From NCBI GenBank assembly GCA_024690665.1, contig JAILOU010000051.1:56399-120398 (forward strand): a stretch of DNA of 64,000 nt, written 5' to 3'. The stretch is from Eubacterium sp. (GTDB lineage: Bacteria; Bacillota; Clostridia; Lachnospirales; Lachnospiraceae). Numbering within the stretch: the stretch's first letter is position 1; each line of letters begins with the position of its first letter. The notes under the pieces are model-generated. The model searched no databases, was not told where the DNA came from, and saw nothing but the letters and a program-made list of their open reading frames with translations. Position numbers and translations under genes: made by a program. Below are positions 9,358 through 18,021 of this stretch, piece after piece.

Positions 9358-12222
9358 ATGATAAGTGTAATTATTCCTGTATATAATGTTGAAAATTACA
9401 TAGATCATTGTCTGGAGTCTGTGACAAATCAAACGTATCAGGATATTGAAATTATTGTGATCAATGATGGCTCCACAGATGCTTCCCTTCAAAAATGTCA
9501 GGAGTGGGCAAAAAAAGATGTAAGAATCAAGCTTTATTCAAAAGAAAATGAAGGATTAGGTCCGACTAGAAATCTTGGTATTCAAGTGGCGCAAGGAGAG
9601 TATCTGTTTTTTGTGGATTCTGATGACTGGATTGCCCATAATACTCTGGAACTGATGCACACAAAAGCAAAAAACACAGATGCAGATATTGTGCTTTGCA
9701 ATCGCTTTTTGGTGGAGCAGGATGCAAAAGGAGAGTATATCTGCAAGCCATATCGCCTTCCAATTCAGATTGAGGGGGTAACAAATGCGAAACAGCAGCC
9801 GGAAATTGTCTACCATGCAGATACGGCAACCTGGGATAAACTGTATCGCCGGGAACTCATTATTAGTAGTGGGTTAAAGCAGCCGGCGCATCCTTATGAA
9901 GATACGCCGAATGTGCCTTTGTTTATGATTCTTGCGCGAAAAGTTGCACAGGTAGAAGAATGCTGTTATTACTATTTTAATAAACGACCGGGAAATATTA
10001 CGGGAAAGGCAGATAATGTACATTATATATTAGACAGCCTCCGGGAATTAAAAGAAAATGCAATAAGATTAGGACTTTTTGAAGAGTATGAAAAGTCCCT
10101 GATGCGATACAGCGTCTTCATGGTTCGAAGTACTTTTTACCATCTAAAACAATGTGTATCCGGAAGTTTATATGACGAATATGTCAAAAAGATTTTACAT
10201 CCCATGTATCAGTTTATGGATGAAAATTATACGGGATGGAGAGTTTACTTAAACCGCAATTATCTGGTATGGGGAAGTTATAATTTAAGAAGTATTGTAG
10301 CTAAGATGGTGATTGATATTGCGCAGATCAAACAGCATTATAGCTTCTCGAGTATTATGTGTGGACATAATACGCTAAAGCTGTCTTTATCGCATCCAAA
10401 CGGTTATCGTCTGGCGATGATTCAAAAAGATATAAGCGGAGAGTTTTTCCATCTGTCTAAGGAAAACTTAGAAGATATTGATTATGTGTTTGTAGATTTT
10501 TTAGAGGAAAGATTCCCTGTATTTCAATATGACAAGCAGTATGTGACAGCTTCAGACGCGCTTATCGAGATACAAGATGAGTTGCCGCAAGGCGGCCGGT
10601 TGCTGGAAAGAGAGCAGCTTGATGATACGTTGTGGAAAACATATTGCCTGGAGTTTGTTGAGACATTAAAAAACTATGTCAGACCGGAGCAGATTGTACT
10701 GGTTCGAACCAGGTTGTGCGAAGAACATGGCCTGGGGAATAAGAACGTTCCTTTTGCAGATGAAAAAAAGATTCAACAGATGAATCAAAGAATTGAGGCA
10801 TACGAAGAGTTTTTTATCAGCCGGCTCCCCGGAATTCGAATATTTGATTTTCAAAACTTCCAAGATTACCTGTATACGGATGAGTATTTTGTTCATGGAT
10901 GCGAAAGTTGTCATATGAACGAACTGTTATATTGTAAAATCAGTGATGAAATTATGCGTGAGCTGACGCAGTATGTTATATTGGGCTGCGGAAATGATGG
11001 GCAAAGAATTGCAAGAGAACTTGGAAGCGGGCAGGTTAAATGCTTTGCCGATAATGATTTTAAGCAGGCGGGAAAGGTTATAGAGGGGCATAAAGTCAGG
11101 CACCTTCCATCAGCAATTGAGGAACTAAAAAACTACCCGTTTATTGTAGCATCCCGCAGGTATGAGTCGCAGATGAGAAAACAGCTGCAAGAGTATGGAG
11201 TTTTAAAGATTTTGACGCCGTATGAACTAAGAATTCAACGTAAATTTGAGGGGAAACAAAAGGAGCGCCGCTACATACTGCTCAATAATCCGGAACATCA
11301 AAACATCGGAGATCATCTGATTACATTGGCTGAAGAACAGTTTTTAAAAGACTTTATCGAAGAAGACCGGCTGATTGAAGTGACAGACAGGGAATTGTGC
11401 TATGGAAGACATATGCTGAAAAGTCTGATTCGAAAGGAGGATGTCTTACTGATTAGCGGAGGTGGATACCTTGGCAATCTGTGGATGGAGTATGGAGAAA
11501 CACTCGTGCGTCAGGTAATAGAAGATTATCCGGAAAACAAAGTTATTGTCTTTCCGCAGACCATTTATTATACCGAGGATGAGGCGGGAAGAGACGAACT
11601 TGAAAAGAGTAAAAAAATCTATGGAAGACATAAGAATCTAACCATCTGTGTCAGAGAGCATACCTCATATGAGCTGCTTAAAGAACAATTTGCAGATTCC
11701 ATACATCTGCTATATTGTCCGGATATGGCATTGTATGGAATTCATCTTCCAAAGAGAACCCAATATGCGAAGGACAAGATTGCAATCTGCTTAAGGAAAG
11801 ACAGTGAAAAACTGGTAAGCAGGCAGAAGGTAGAAGCTGTTCTCACGCAACTTGAAGTAGAAAAAAGCGAATTAGAAATGTTTGATACTCTGGCGGGATA
11901 TGATATTAATGATGCCATGAGAGAAGCAGAAGTTCTTGCAAGACTAAAACAACTTGGAGAAATTGATCTTATGATTACGGATCGGCTTCATTGCATGCTT
12001 ATGTGTGTGTTAACGGGAACTCCGTGCATTGCATTTGATAATCGAAGTCATAAAATCTCGGGTGTATACGAAGCGATTCATGATATTCCCTGGGTTCGCA
12101 TGGCGGATGAAAAAAAACAGATTGCATATCCCATGAAGTGTGAAATCTATGCCGAATACGAACAGAATCATTTTGGGCTGGAAGAATACTTTGAGCGTCT
12201 GCAGCAATTAATTCGTGAGTAA
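9358..12222 (+). CDS. Multidomain GT2 glycosyltransferase / polysaccharide pyruvyl transferase
   Basis: This 954-residue protein fuses at least three activities. Residues 1-230 are a GT2 glycosyltransferase (ISVIIPVYNVENYIDHCL; DSDD at 87-90). Residues ~345-530 resemble DUF6270-type SGNH-like modules (DYVFVDFLEERFPVF), a tentative match. Residues ~535-630 are a Rossmann-like module (YVILGCGNDGQRIAREL). From about residue 636 to the end is a polysaccharide pyruvyl transferase domain (NPEHQNIGDHLI, LISGGGYLG, VFPQTIYY, MITDRLHCMLMC), which adds pyruvate ketals from phosphoenolpyruvate to sugars. One protein could add a sugar and cap it with pyruvate. GAAAGGGG precedes the ATG. Domain limits are by eye. 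Confidence 0.85.
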   Translation: MISVIIPVYNVENYIDHCLESVTNQTYQDIEIIVINDGSTDASLQKCQEWAKKDVRIKLYSKENEGLGPTRNLGIQVAQGEYLFFVDSDDWIAHNTLELMHTKAKNTDADIVLCNRFLVEQDAKGEYICKPYRLPIQIEGVTNAKQQPEIVYHADTATWDKLYRRELIISSGLKQPAHPYEDTPNVPLFMILARKVAQVEECCYYYFNKRPGNITGKADNVHYILDSLRELKENAIRLGLFEEYEKSLMRYSVFMVRSTFYHLKQCVSGSLYDEYVKKILHPMYQFMDENYTGWRVYLNRNYLVWGSYNLRSIVAKMVIDIAQIKQHYSFSSIMCGHNTLKLSLSHPNGYRLAMIQKDISGEFFHLSKENLEDIDYVFVDFLEERFPVFQYDKQYVTASDALIEIQDELPQGGRLLEREQLDDTLWKTYCLEFVETLKNYVRPEQIVLVRTRLCEEHGLGNKNVPFADEKKIQQMNQRIEAYEEFFISRLPGIRIFDFQNFQDYLYTDEYFVHGCESCHMNELLYCKISDEIMRELTQYVILGCGNDGQRIARELGSGQVKCFADNDFKQAGKVIEGHKVRHLPSAIEELKNYPFIVASRRYESQMRKQLQEYGVLKILTPYELRIQRKFEGKQKERRYILLNNPEHQNIGDHLITLAEEQFLKDFIEEDRLIEVTDRELCYGRHMLKSLIRKEDVLLISGGGYLGNLWMEYGETLVRQVIEDYPENKVIVFPQTIYYTEDEAGRDELEKSKKIYGRHKNLTICVREHTSYELLKEQFADSIHLLYCPDMALYGIHLPKRTQYAKDKIAICLRKDSEKLVSRQKVEAVLTQLEVEKSELEMFDTLAGYDINDAMREAEVLARLKQLGEIDLMITDRLHCMLMCVLTGTPCIAFDNRSHKISGVYEAIHDIPWVRMADEKKQIAYPMKCEIYAEYEQNHFGLEEYFERLQQLIRE

Positions 12223-12238
12223 ATGAAAGGCTTGGTAT

Positions 12239-13594
12239 ATGAAAGAGATTGTAATATTCGGAATTGGTTATTACATGATGCACAATGTGCCAAAAATCAA
12301 TCTGAATCAGTATAAAATTCGATATTTGTGTGATAACGATCCGGATAAATGGGGCAAAACCTATCATGTGGTGGAGGATATCATATGCATTTCTCCTGAG
12401 GAACTGAAAAGCCGCGCCGGGAATATACCGGTTTGTATTGCTGTGGAAAGTCAAAAGACCTATCATGCAATTGCAGAGCAGCTTGATAAGATGAATGTTA
12501 AGCATCTGTATATCAAAGAACTTCTAGAAGAACATAAAGACGCCTATGAAAAAAGTCAGATTGCAGCGTATAAAAAGAAATATGAGCGTTGTGTCATGCC
12601 AAAAGAACCGCTTACCATGCATCATTTTATTGATTGCTTTTTGCCGCTTGACTTTTGCAATCTGTCCTGTGATTATTGCTATGTCGGACAAAGCGAGAAG
12701 TATCAAAGACAGGCAATGTTTGTGCATTCTCCGGAATTTATCGCACATGCACTGGGAATTCATAGGTTAGGTGGAACAAGCTTTATCAATCTGTGTAGTG
12801 ATGGAGAAACCATGTTATATCCGGGGATCGTGGAGATTGCAGAGCAGTTAATCAAGCAGGGGCACTTTGTACAGATTGTGACAAATGGGACGGTTTCAAA
12901 AGAGCTAAAGAAGCTGGGAAAACTAAAAAAAGAGATTTTAGATCAGCTGATGATGAAGTTCTCTCTTCACTATCTGGAATTAAAAAAGCGGAATCTGTTA
13001 GAGGTTTTTGCGGAAAATGTTATGTGGTTATATGATCAGGGAGCTTCCATTACCATAGAACTGGTGCCGTATGACGACCTGGAACCATATATTGATGAAA
13101 TAGTGGTCTATTGCGAGGAGCAATTCGGCGCAAAGCCGCATCTTACCGTAACCAGAGATGAGAGCACAAGTGAGTATAAGATCTTCACATCGCATACAAA
13201 AGAGGAGTTCTATCAGATATGGAGGGGCTTTGATTGTGCGATGTTTGAAATAAAAATGGATAAAGTATATAAGCGTTATTCAACTTGTAGAGCCGGAGAA
13301 CTTTCTTATGTATTTAACATGGGAACAGGTCAGCTTTATCAATGTAACGGGAATGAATTGCTTATGAATCTTTATGATAATCTGACAATGGAATTAGAAG
13401 TAAAGCCGGTAATGGATCAGTGCAAAAATCCATATTGTTATAATTGTCATTCATTTTTATCAATCGGAGTGATTGACGAAGTTATGGATGCACCAACATA
13501 CTTCGAAGTCAGAAATCGCAAGATGAAAGGGGGGCGAAATTGGGTTCATAAAAAGGCAGCTGAATATTTTTCTTTAAAACTAAAAAGAAACTAG
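12239..13594 (+). CDS. Radical SAM protein with N-terminal Rossmann-like module
   Basis: This 451-residue protein begins with a Rossmann-like module of ~95 residues (EIVIFGIGYYMM, then YLCDNDPDKWGKTY). It is followed by a radical SAM domain with CNLSCDYC, cysteines 140, 144 and 147. Additional cysteines near the C-terminus (STCRAGELSYVF, YQCNGN, CKNPYCYNCHSF) suggest auxiliary iron-sulfur binding. It is the third radical SAM protein in the cluster and shares its front-end architecture with the 670-residue one. The gene follows the pyruvyl-transferase fusion by 16 bases. The reaction is unknown; the appended module suggests a role tied to glycan intermediates rather than a free metabolite. Confidence 0.82.
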   Translation: MKEIVIFGIGYYMMHNVPKINLNQYKIRYLCDNDPDKWGKTYHVVEDIICISPEELKSRAGNIPVCIAVESQKTYHAIAEQLDKMNVKHLYIKELLEEHKDAYEKSQIAAYKKKYERCVMPKEPLTMHHFIDCFLPLDFCNLSCDYCYVGQSEKYQRQAMFVHSPEFIAHALGIHRLGGTSFINLCSDGETMLYPGIVEIAEQLIKQGHFVQIVTNGTVSKELKKLGKLKKEILDQLMMKFSLHYLELKKRNLLEVFAENVMWLYDQGASITIELVPYDDLEPYIDEIVVYCEEQFGAKPHLTVTRDESTSEYKIFTSHTKEEFYQIWRGFDCAMFEIKMDKVYKRYSTCRAGELSYVFNMGTGQLYQCNGNELLMNLYDNLTMELEVKPVMDQCKNPYCYNCHSFLSIGVIDEVMDAPTYFEVRNRKMKGGRNWVHKKAAEYFSLKLKRN

Positions 13595-13606
13595 TGGAGG
13601 AATAAG

Positions 13607-15556
13607 ATGATTCGTATTTGTGATGGGGAGCTATTTCGGTTGGACTGCAAAGAGGCAACACGAAGCGAGTTATTTTCTGCAATAGTACAAAACAAATTTC
13701 AAAATGTCTGCATTAGCGTGTATGATGATGATGAGCATGTGGGTGAATTGGTTTATAAGTCTTTATTTGGAACAAATAATTCGGACTTAAGGGACTGCGT
13801 TTTGAAAGATCAGATTTATTTAGATAAAGATGTATTTCAAAGAGCCCGCGAATTTTTTGACAAGAATAGGGAATATGAATTTATTCCGGTATACGATCAA
13901 AATAATCAGGTTGTTTCCATGGCGATTAATGATGTTAATGCAGAAGAAGAATTTTTTAGAGAGTTTCAGATTAAGTTGGAGCTGTTGATGAAATCTGATC
14001 ATGCAGTACATTTTTGTGATCTTTATCCGCAGATACAAAGAGTGTGTCTGTGGGGAGTCAGCGAACTTACCGATCTGTGGTATCGCTATTTTGAACCAAG
14101 AGATATTGAGATTGAACTGATTGGTGAAGAATGGGATTATCTGGAACATCGAAACAATCGATATGAGATGCAAGAATGTGCAAGTTATAAGAAAATAAAT
14201 TTATTTTCGGAAAGGATAGATAAAATACCAAAGGAGATTACCAGTTATGATTTCTTTCGTTCGGGATCGTACGATTTAGAAAAAAGTATCCTGAAAGAAT
14301 TAATTGAAAATAATCGACAAAAGGCTGATACTTCGTCTGCTAATGAGGTAATTGTAGATAGCTTATTCATTGAGCAGATAGAGTTGTTAAAACAAAAAAA
14401 ACTGATTTGCTGTGGGCAGTATAGCGAGTATGGTAAGGCATATCAGCTGCATAGAGAAATTAAGGAAGTGACCATCGCCTGCTTTTGTGAAACTTCAGAT
14501 ATTAGTTATCAGTCGGAAAAAGAATTCGGACTTATGGATTATGAATCAATTCCGATAGTAAGTGTGAATGAAATTAACGCAAGATACAAGGAAGATGACT
14601 ATCTAATTGTCATTCTTGATCAAGAGGCAGAACGCATAAGGGATGAAGTGTTAAAAAAATGCCCGGACATTACACAGATGATTACCTGGTTTGGCCTGTA
14701 TTATGGCGTTATGCTTAACCAAAATAAACTTTCAATGTCGGAGACATTTTCTGATAAATTGCAGCTGATTATCAAAAGTTGTCAGCAAACCATGGGAGTT
14801 GAAACGCAAGGTGAACGTGCAAGAAATATGTTAGAGGACGAAGTCCTTTTAATCTATCAGCCGGGTAAGGTTGGCTCAACAACTGTTTCGACAAGCCTTG
14901 AATTATTTGGAGTGCCAAGCATTCATAGTCATTTTATTGTTGATTATCAGAAGAAGCATTGGGGATATAATTTATCGACGAAAGAAATCTACCAGTATTT
15001 TAGAGAACATATACAGGAGAAAAAGGTTCGAATTATTACGATGATTCGCGACCCGCTTAGTGTTATGATTTCATCAACATTTGACCGGTTTGGCGATGAA
15101 AACGCTATTAAATGGAATTTGAATGGGGACGTTCTAAGCCATATTCATAAGCAGATCAAACAGGAAATGAAAACATTAAGATATGGGAATACAGCACAGT
15201 GGTTTAAAGATGAGTTAAAAGCTTTAACAGGGATTGATGTACTTGACGAACCTTTTGATCGGGATGCCGGTTATGCGTTGTGGAAGAACGGGAATATCAG
15301 TGTCTTGATGCTAACCTGTGAGCAACTGGATAATAACGCAAAATGTATTGGTGATTTTGTAAATCTGCCTAATTTCCTACTTGTTAGAGATAATGATGGG
15401 GCAAAAAAGAATTACCGATTCTATTACAATGAAATCAAAAATAGAATTCGTTTTAGCAAAGAAGAACTAGATTACTATTACCAAAATGATTTTTACAGAC
15501 ATTTTTATACGGAGGAGCAGCTAAAAAAATTCCGGAAAAAGTGGGAGAAAGAATGA
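13607..15556 (+). CDS. Sulfotransferase-like protein with N-terminal Rossmann-like modules
   Basis: This 649-residue protein has at least two nucleotide-binding-like segments in its first 380 residues (RVCLWGVSELTDLWYRYF and KLICCGQYSEYGKAYQL). A C-terminal domain from about residue 412 begins LIYQPGKVGSTTVSTSLEL. PGKVGSTT looks like the PAPS 5'-phosphate loop of sulfotransferases, and IITMIRDPLSVMISSTF looks like the 3'-phosphate-binding motif. This matches proteins annotated as putative capsular-polysaccharide sulfotransferases. It could sulfate a surface sugar using PAPS, but no PAPS synthesis genes are in the window. GGAGG precedes the ATG. It is followed six bases later by the AMP-ligase gene. 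Confidence 0.65.
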   Translation: MIRICDGELFRLDCKEATRSELFSAIVQNKFQNVCISVYDDDEHVGELVYKSLFGTNNSDLRDCVLKDQIYLDKDVFQRAREFFDKNREYEFIPVYDQNNQVVSMAINDVNAEEEFFREFQIKLELLMKSDHAVHFCDLYPQIQRVCLWGVSELTDLWYRYFEPRDIEIELIGEEWDYLEHRNNRYEMQECASYKKINLFSERIDKIPKEITSYDFFRSGSYDLEKSILKELIENNRQKADTSSANEVIVDSLFIEQIELLKQKKLICCGQYSEYGKAYQLHREIKEVTIACFCETSDISYQSEKEFGLMDYESIPIVSVNEINARYKEDDYLIVILDQEAERIRDEVLKKCPDITQMITWFGLYYGVMLNQNKLSMSETFSDKLQLIIKSCQQTMGVETQGERARNMLEDEVLLIYQPGKVGSTTVSTSLELFGVPSIHSHFIVDYQKKHWGYNLSTKEIYQYFREHIQEKKVRIITMIRDPLSVMISSTFDRFGDENAIKWNLNGDVLSHIHKQIKQEMKTLRYGNTAQWFKDELKALTGIDVLDEPFDRDAGYALWKNGNISVLMLTCEQLDNNAKCIGDFVNLPNFLLVRDNDGAKKNYRFYYNEIKNRIRFSKEELDYYYQNDFYRHFYTEEQLKKFRKKWEKE

Positions 15557-15562
15557 TGAATT

Positions 15563-16942
15563 ATGAATAACACAGCCTTTATTGACGATCAAAACAATAC
15601 CATAACTTATGAAGAACTGGATGAACTAAAGTTACAGCTTGCAGCAAAGATAAATGGAAGTCGCAATCTGGTCTTTTCGTTTTGTAAAAATTCCATTGGA
15701 TCTGTTGCAGGGTATCTGGCGTTTTTAGAAAGCAGGAACGTACCGCTTTTGTTAAAGGCAGATATTGATGCCGAGCTTAGAGAGAATCTGATTCAAATCT
15801 ACAGACCGCAGTATCTGTATCTGCCGGTCGAGATGAAAGCATTATATGCGGATTATGAGGAAGTGTGGAGCCGGTATGATTATGTGCTGCTTCAGACGCC
15901 GTATGAAAAAGAGCTGATGGCAGAGAATCTGGCGCTTCTTCTTACTACGTCGGGAAGCACGGGAAGTCCGAAGCTTGTTAGGCAAAGTTATCAAAATATC
16001 AAGTCGAATGCCAAAGCGATTGCGCAGTATCTAAAATTAGATGAGACGGAGCGGCCGATTACGACGCTTCCGATGAATTATACGTATGGCCTATCCATTA
16101 TCAACAGTCATCTGCTATGTCATGCGACAATCCTGCTGACGGACTATACATTGATGCAGCGAGAGTTTTGGAACTTTTTAAAGGAACAAAAGGCTACAAG
16201 TTTTGGCGGCGTTCCGTATACCTATGAGATGCTTAAGCGTCTTCGCTTTTTTAAGATGGATTTGCCGTCTCTTCGCTATATGACGCAGGCCGGAGGAAAG
16301 CTTCGGGCGGAGCTTCATAAAGAATTTGCGGAATATGCGAAGGAACAGAAAAAAGAATTTATTGTCATGTATGGTCAGACTGAAGCGACTGCAAGAATGG
16401 CATATCTGCCGGGTGAAAAAGCACTTGAAAAGTATGGAAGCATGGGAATTGCAATTCCGGGCGGTAAGCTGTGGCTAAAAGATGTGGACGGACTAGAAAT
16501 TACAAAGCCGGATGTTGTCGGGGAACTGGTTTATGAAGGAGATAACGTAACGCTAGGCTATGCTGAGCAAAGAGAAGATCTTGCGCGCGGCGATGAAAGG
16601 GGCGGTATCTTAGAGACCGGAGATATGGCGCGAATGGATGAAGATGGTTATTTTTATATCGTTGGACGAAAGAAACGCTTTTTGAAGATCTTTGGCAATC
16701 GGGTGAACTTAGATGAGACAGAGAGGCTGTTAAACGGAGCATTTGAAGATCTTGAAATTGCCTGCGCAGGAAGTGACGATAAGATGGCAATCTACTATGT
16801 TGGAGAAGCCGATGAAGCAAGCATCAGACATTATATCAGTCAAAAGAGCGGACTTCATCCAAGTGCATTTAAAGCGGTGCAGGTAGAGAAAATTCCGAAA
16901 AATGATGCCGGGAAGATTCTATATAACAAATTGGAGCAGTGA
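15563..16942 (+). CDS. AMP-dependent acyl-activating enzyme (ANL superfamily)
   Basis: This 459-residue enzyme would activate a carboxylic acid as acyl-AMP and pass it to CoA or a carrier protein. The phosphate-binding loop TTSGSTGSPK is at residues 128-137. MYGQTEATARMAYL is the adenine-binding motif, and the C-terminal VGRKKRFLKIFGNRVN hinge and KNDAGKI catalytic lysine are present. It is somewhat shorter than typical long-chain acyl-CoA ligases and closer to small-acid or carrier-loading enzymes. It lies directly before the LuxE-like and LuxC-like genes, so it may supply the acyl chain that they handle. The stop at 16942 is followed after one base by the next ATG. Confidence 0.85.
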   Translation: MNNTAFIDDQNNTITYEELDELKLQLAAKINGSRNLVFSFCKNSIGSVAGYLAFLESRNVPLLLKADIDAELRENLIQIYRPQYLYLPVEMKALYADYEEVWSRYDYVLLQTPYEKELMAENLALLLTTSGSTGSPKLVRQSYQNIKSNAKAIAQYLKLDETERPITTLPMNYTYGLSIINSHLLCHATILLTDYTLMQREFWNFLKEQKATSFGGVPYTYEMLKRLRFFKMDLPSLRYMTQAGGKLRAELHKEFAEYAKEQKKEFIVMYGQTEATARMAYLPGEKALEKYGSMGIAIPGGKLWLKDVDGLEITKPDVVGELVYEGDNVTLGYAEQREDLARGDERGGILETGDMARMDEDGYFYIVGRKKRFLKIFGNRVNLDETERLLNGAFEDLEIACAGSDDKMAIYYVGEADEASIRHYISQKSGLHPSAFKAVQVEKIPKNDAGKILYNKLEQ

Positions 16943-16943
16943 T

Positions 16944-18020
16944 ATGGATTATGAGAAGATATTAAGCTATCCTGTCTATGCATTATCGCAAGCGGAAAAA
17001 GAGAAGATTTTAATTACATATATGACAGAACTTACAGCGTACCACAGGCAGCATTGCGATGAGTATCGGCGCTTTCTGGAAGTTCAGGGAATCAGCAAAA
17101 AGCCATTTGATGAAGAAAAGCAGATTCCTTATCTACCGGTTCGAATCTTTAAAGACATGGAGCTAAAAAGCGTAGGCAAGGAGGATGTCTTTAAGGTGAT
17201 GACATCGTCAGGGACGACCGGGCAGCAGGTTTCACGCATTTACTTAGATAAAGAGACGGCTGCTTATCAGCAAAAGACGCTTGCCAAGATTATGCAGGAG
17301 TTTCTTGGGAAAAAGAGAATTCCGATGCTGATTATTGATACACCGTCCGTGATTAAAAACCGGCAGATGTTCTCGGCCAGAGGCGCGGGTATATTGGGCT
17401 TTTCCATGTTTGGTTCGAAGAAGATGTATGCGCTTGATGACGATATGAAGCTGGATGTGGAAGGCGTTCGCGCATTTGTGAAGGAGCATGAAGGTGAACC
17501 GATCTTTATCTTTGGATTTACCTTTATGATCTGGCAGTATTTTTATAAACCATTAAAAGAAGCCGGGATTCATCTGAATCTGGATCGAGGAATTATGGTA
17601 CACGGCGGTGGCTGGAAGAAACTTGCAAGTGAAGCCGTAGAACCGCTTGAGTTTCATAGATGCATGAAAGAAGTGGCCGGCATTCAAAGCGTACATGATT
17701 ATTATGGCATGGTGGAGCAGACCGGATGTGTGTACATGGAATGTGAAGAAGGCCATCTGCATGCGAGTGTATTTTCAGATGTAATCATGCGAAGACCGGG
17801 CGATTTTACCGAGTGTGAGATAGGAGAAGAAGGAATTGTACAGGTGCTTTCCATGATTCCAAAGTCTTATCCGGGGCATTCCATCTTAACGGAAGATAAG
17901 GGAATTGTCTTAGGAGTAGATGATTGTCCGTGTAAAAGAAAAGGAAAGTATTTTAAGATAACGGGAAGAATCAAGCAGGCAGAAGTAAGAGGATGTTCGG
18001 ATACATTTGAGAAAAAATAA
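16944..18020 (+). CDS. LuxE/PaaK-like acyl-protein synthetase
   Basis: This 358-residue protein belongs to the LuxE acyl-protein synthetase family, which forms an acyl-AMP and then an enzyme-bound acyl thioester for a partner reductase. The adenylate motif MTSSGTTGQQ is at residues 86-95, after an N-terminal region (YRRFLEVQGI, IPYLPVRIFKDMEL) that is typical of LuxE. I chose the ATG at 16944, one base after the preceding stop; a longer reading frame opens at 16902 but overlaps the ligase. The next gene is a LuxC-like reductase, the natural partner. No luciferase genes are present, so light production is not implied. Confidence 0.85.
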   Translation: MDYEKILSYPVYALSQAEKEKILITYMTELTAYHRQHCDEYRRFLEVQGISKKPFDEEKQIPYLPVRIFKDMELKSVGKEDVFKVMTSSGTTGQQVSRIYLDKETAAYQQKTLAKIMQEFLGKKRIPMLIIDTPSVIKNRQMFSARGAGILGFSMFGSKKMYALDDDMKLDVEGVRAFVKEHEGEPIFIFGFTFMIWQYFYKPLKEAGIHLNLDRGIMVHGGGWKKLASEAVEPLEFHRCMKEVAGIQSVHDYYGMVEQTGCVYMECEEGHLHASVFSDVIMRRPGDFTECEIGEEGIVQVLSMIPKSYPGHSILTEDKGIVLGVDDCPCKRKGKYFKITGRIKQAEVRGCSDTFEKK

Positions 18021-18021
18021 G

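Noticed and set aside
16902..16943. Upstream ATG extending the LuxE-like frame by 14 codons
   Set aside because: It lies inside the ligase gene; the ATG one base after the ligase stop fits the coupled layout and the protein family start.
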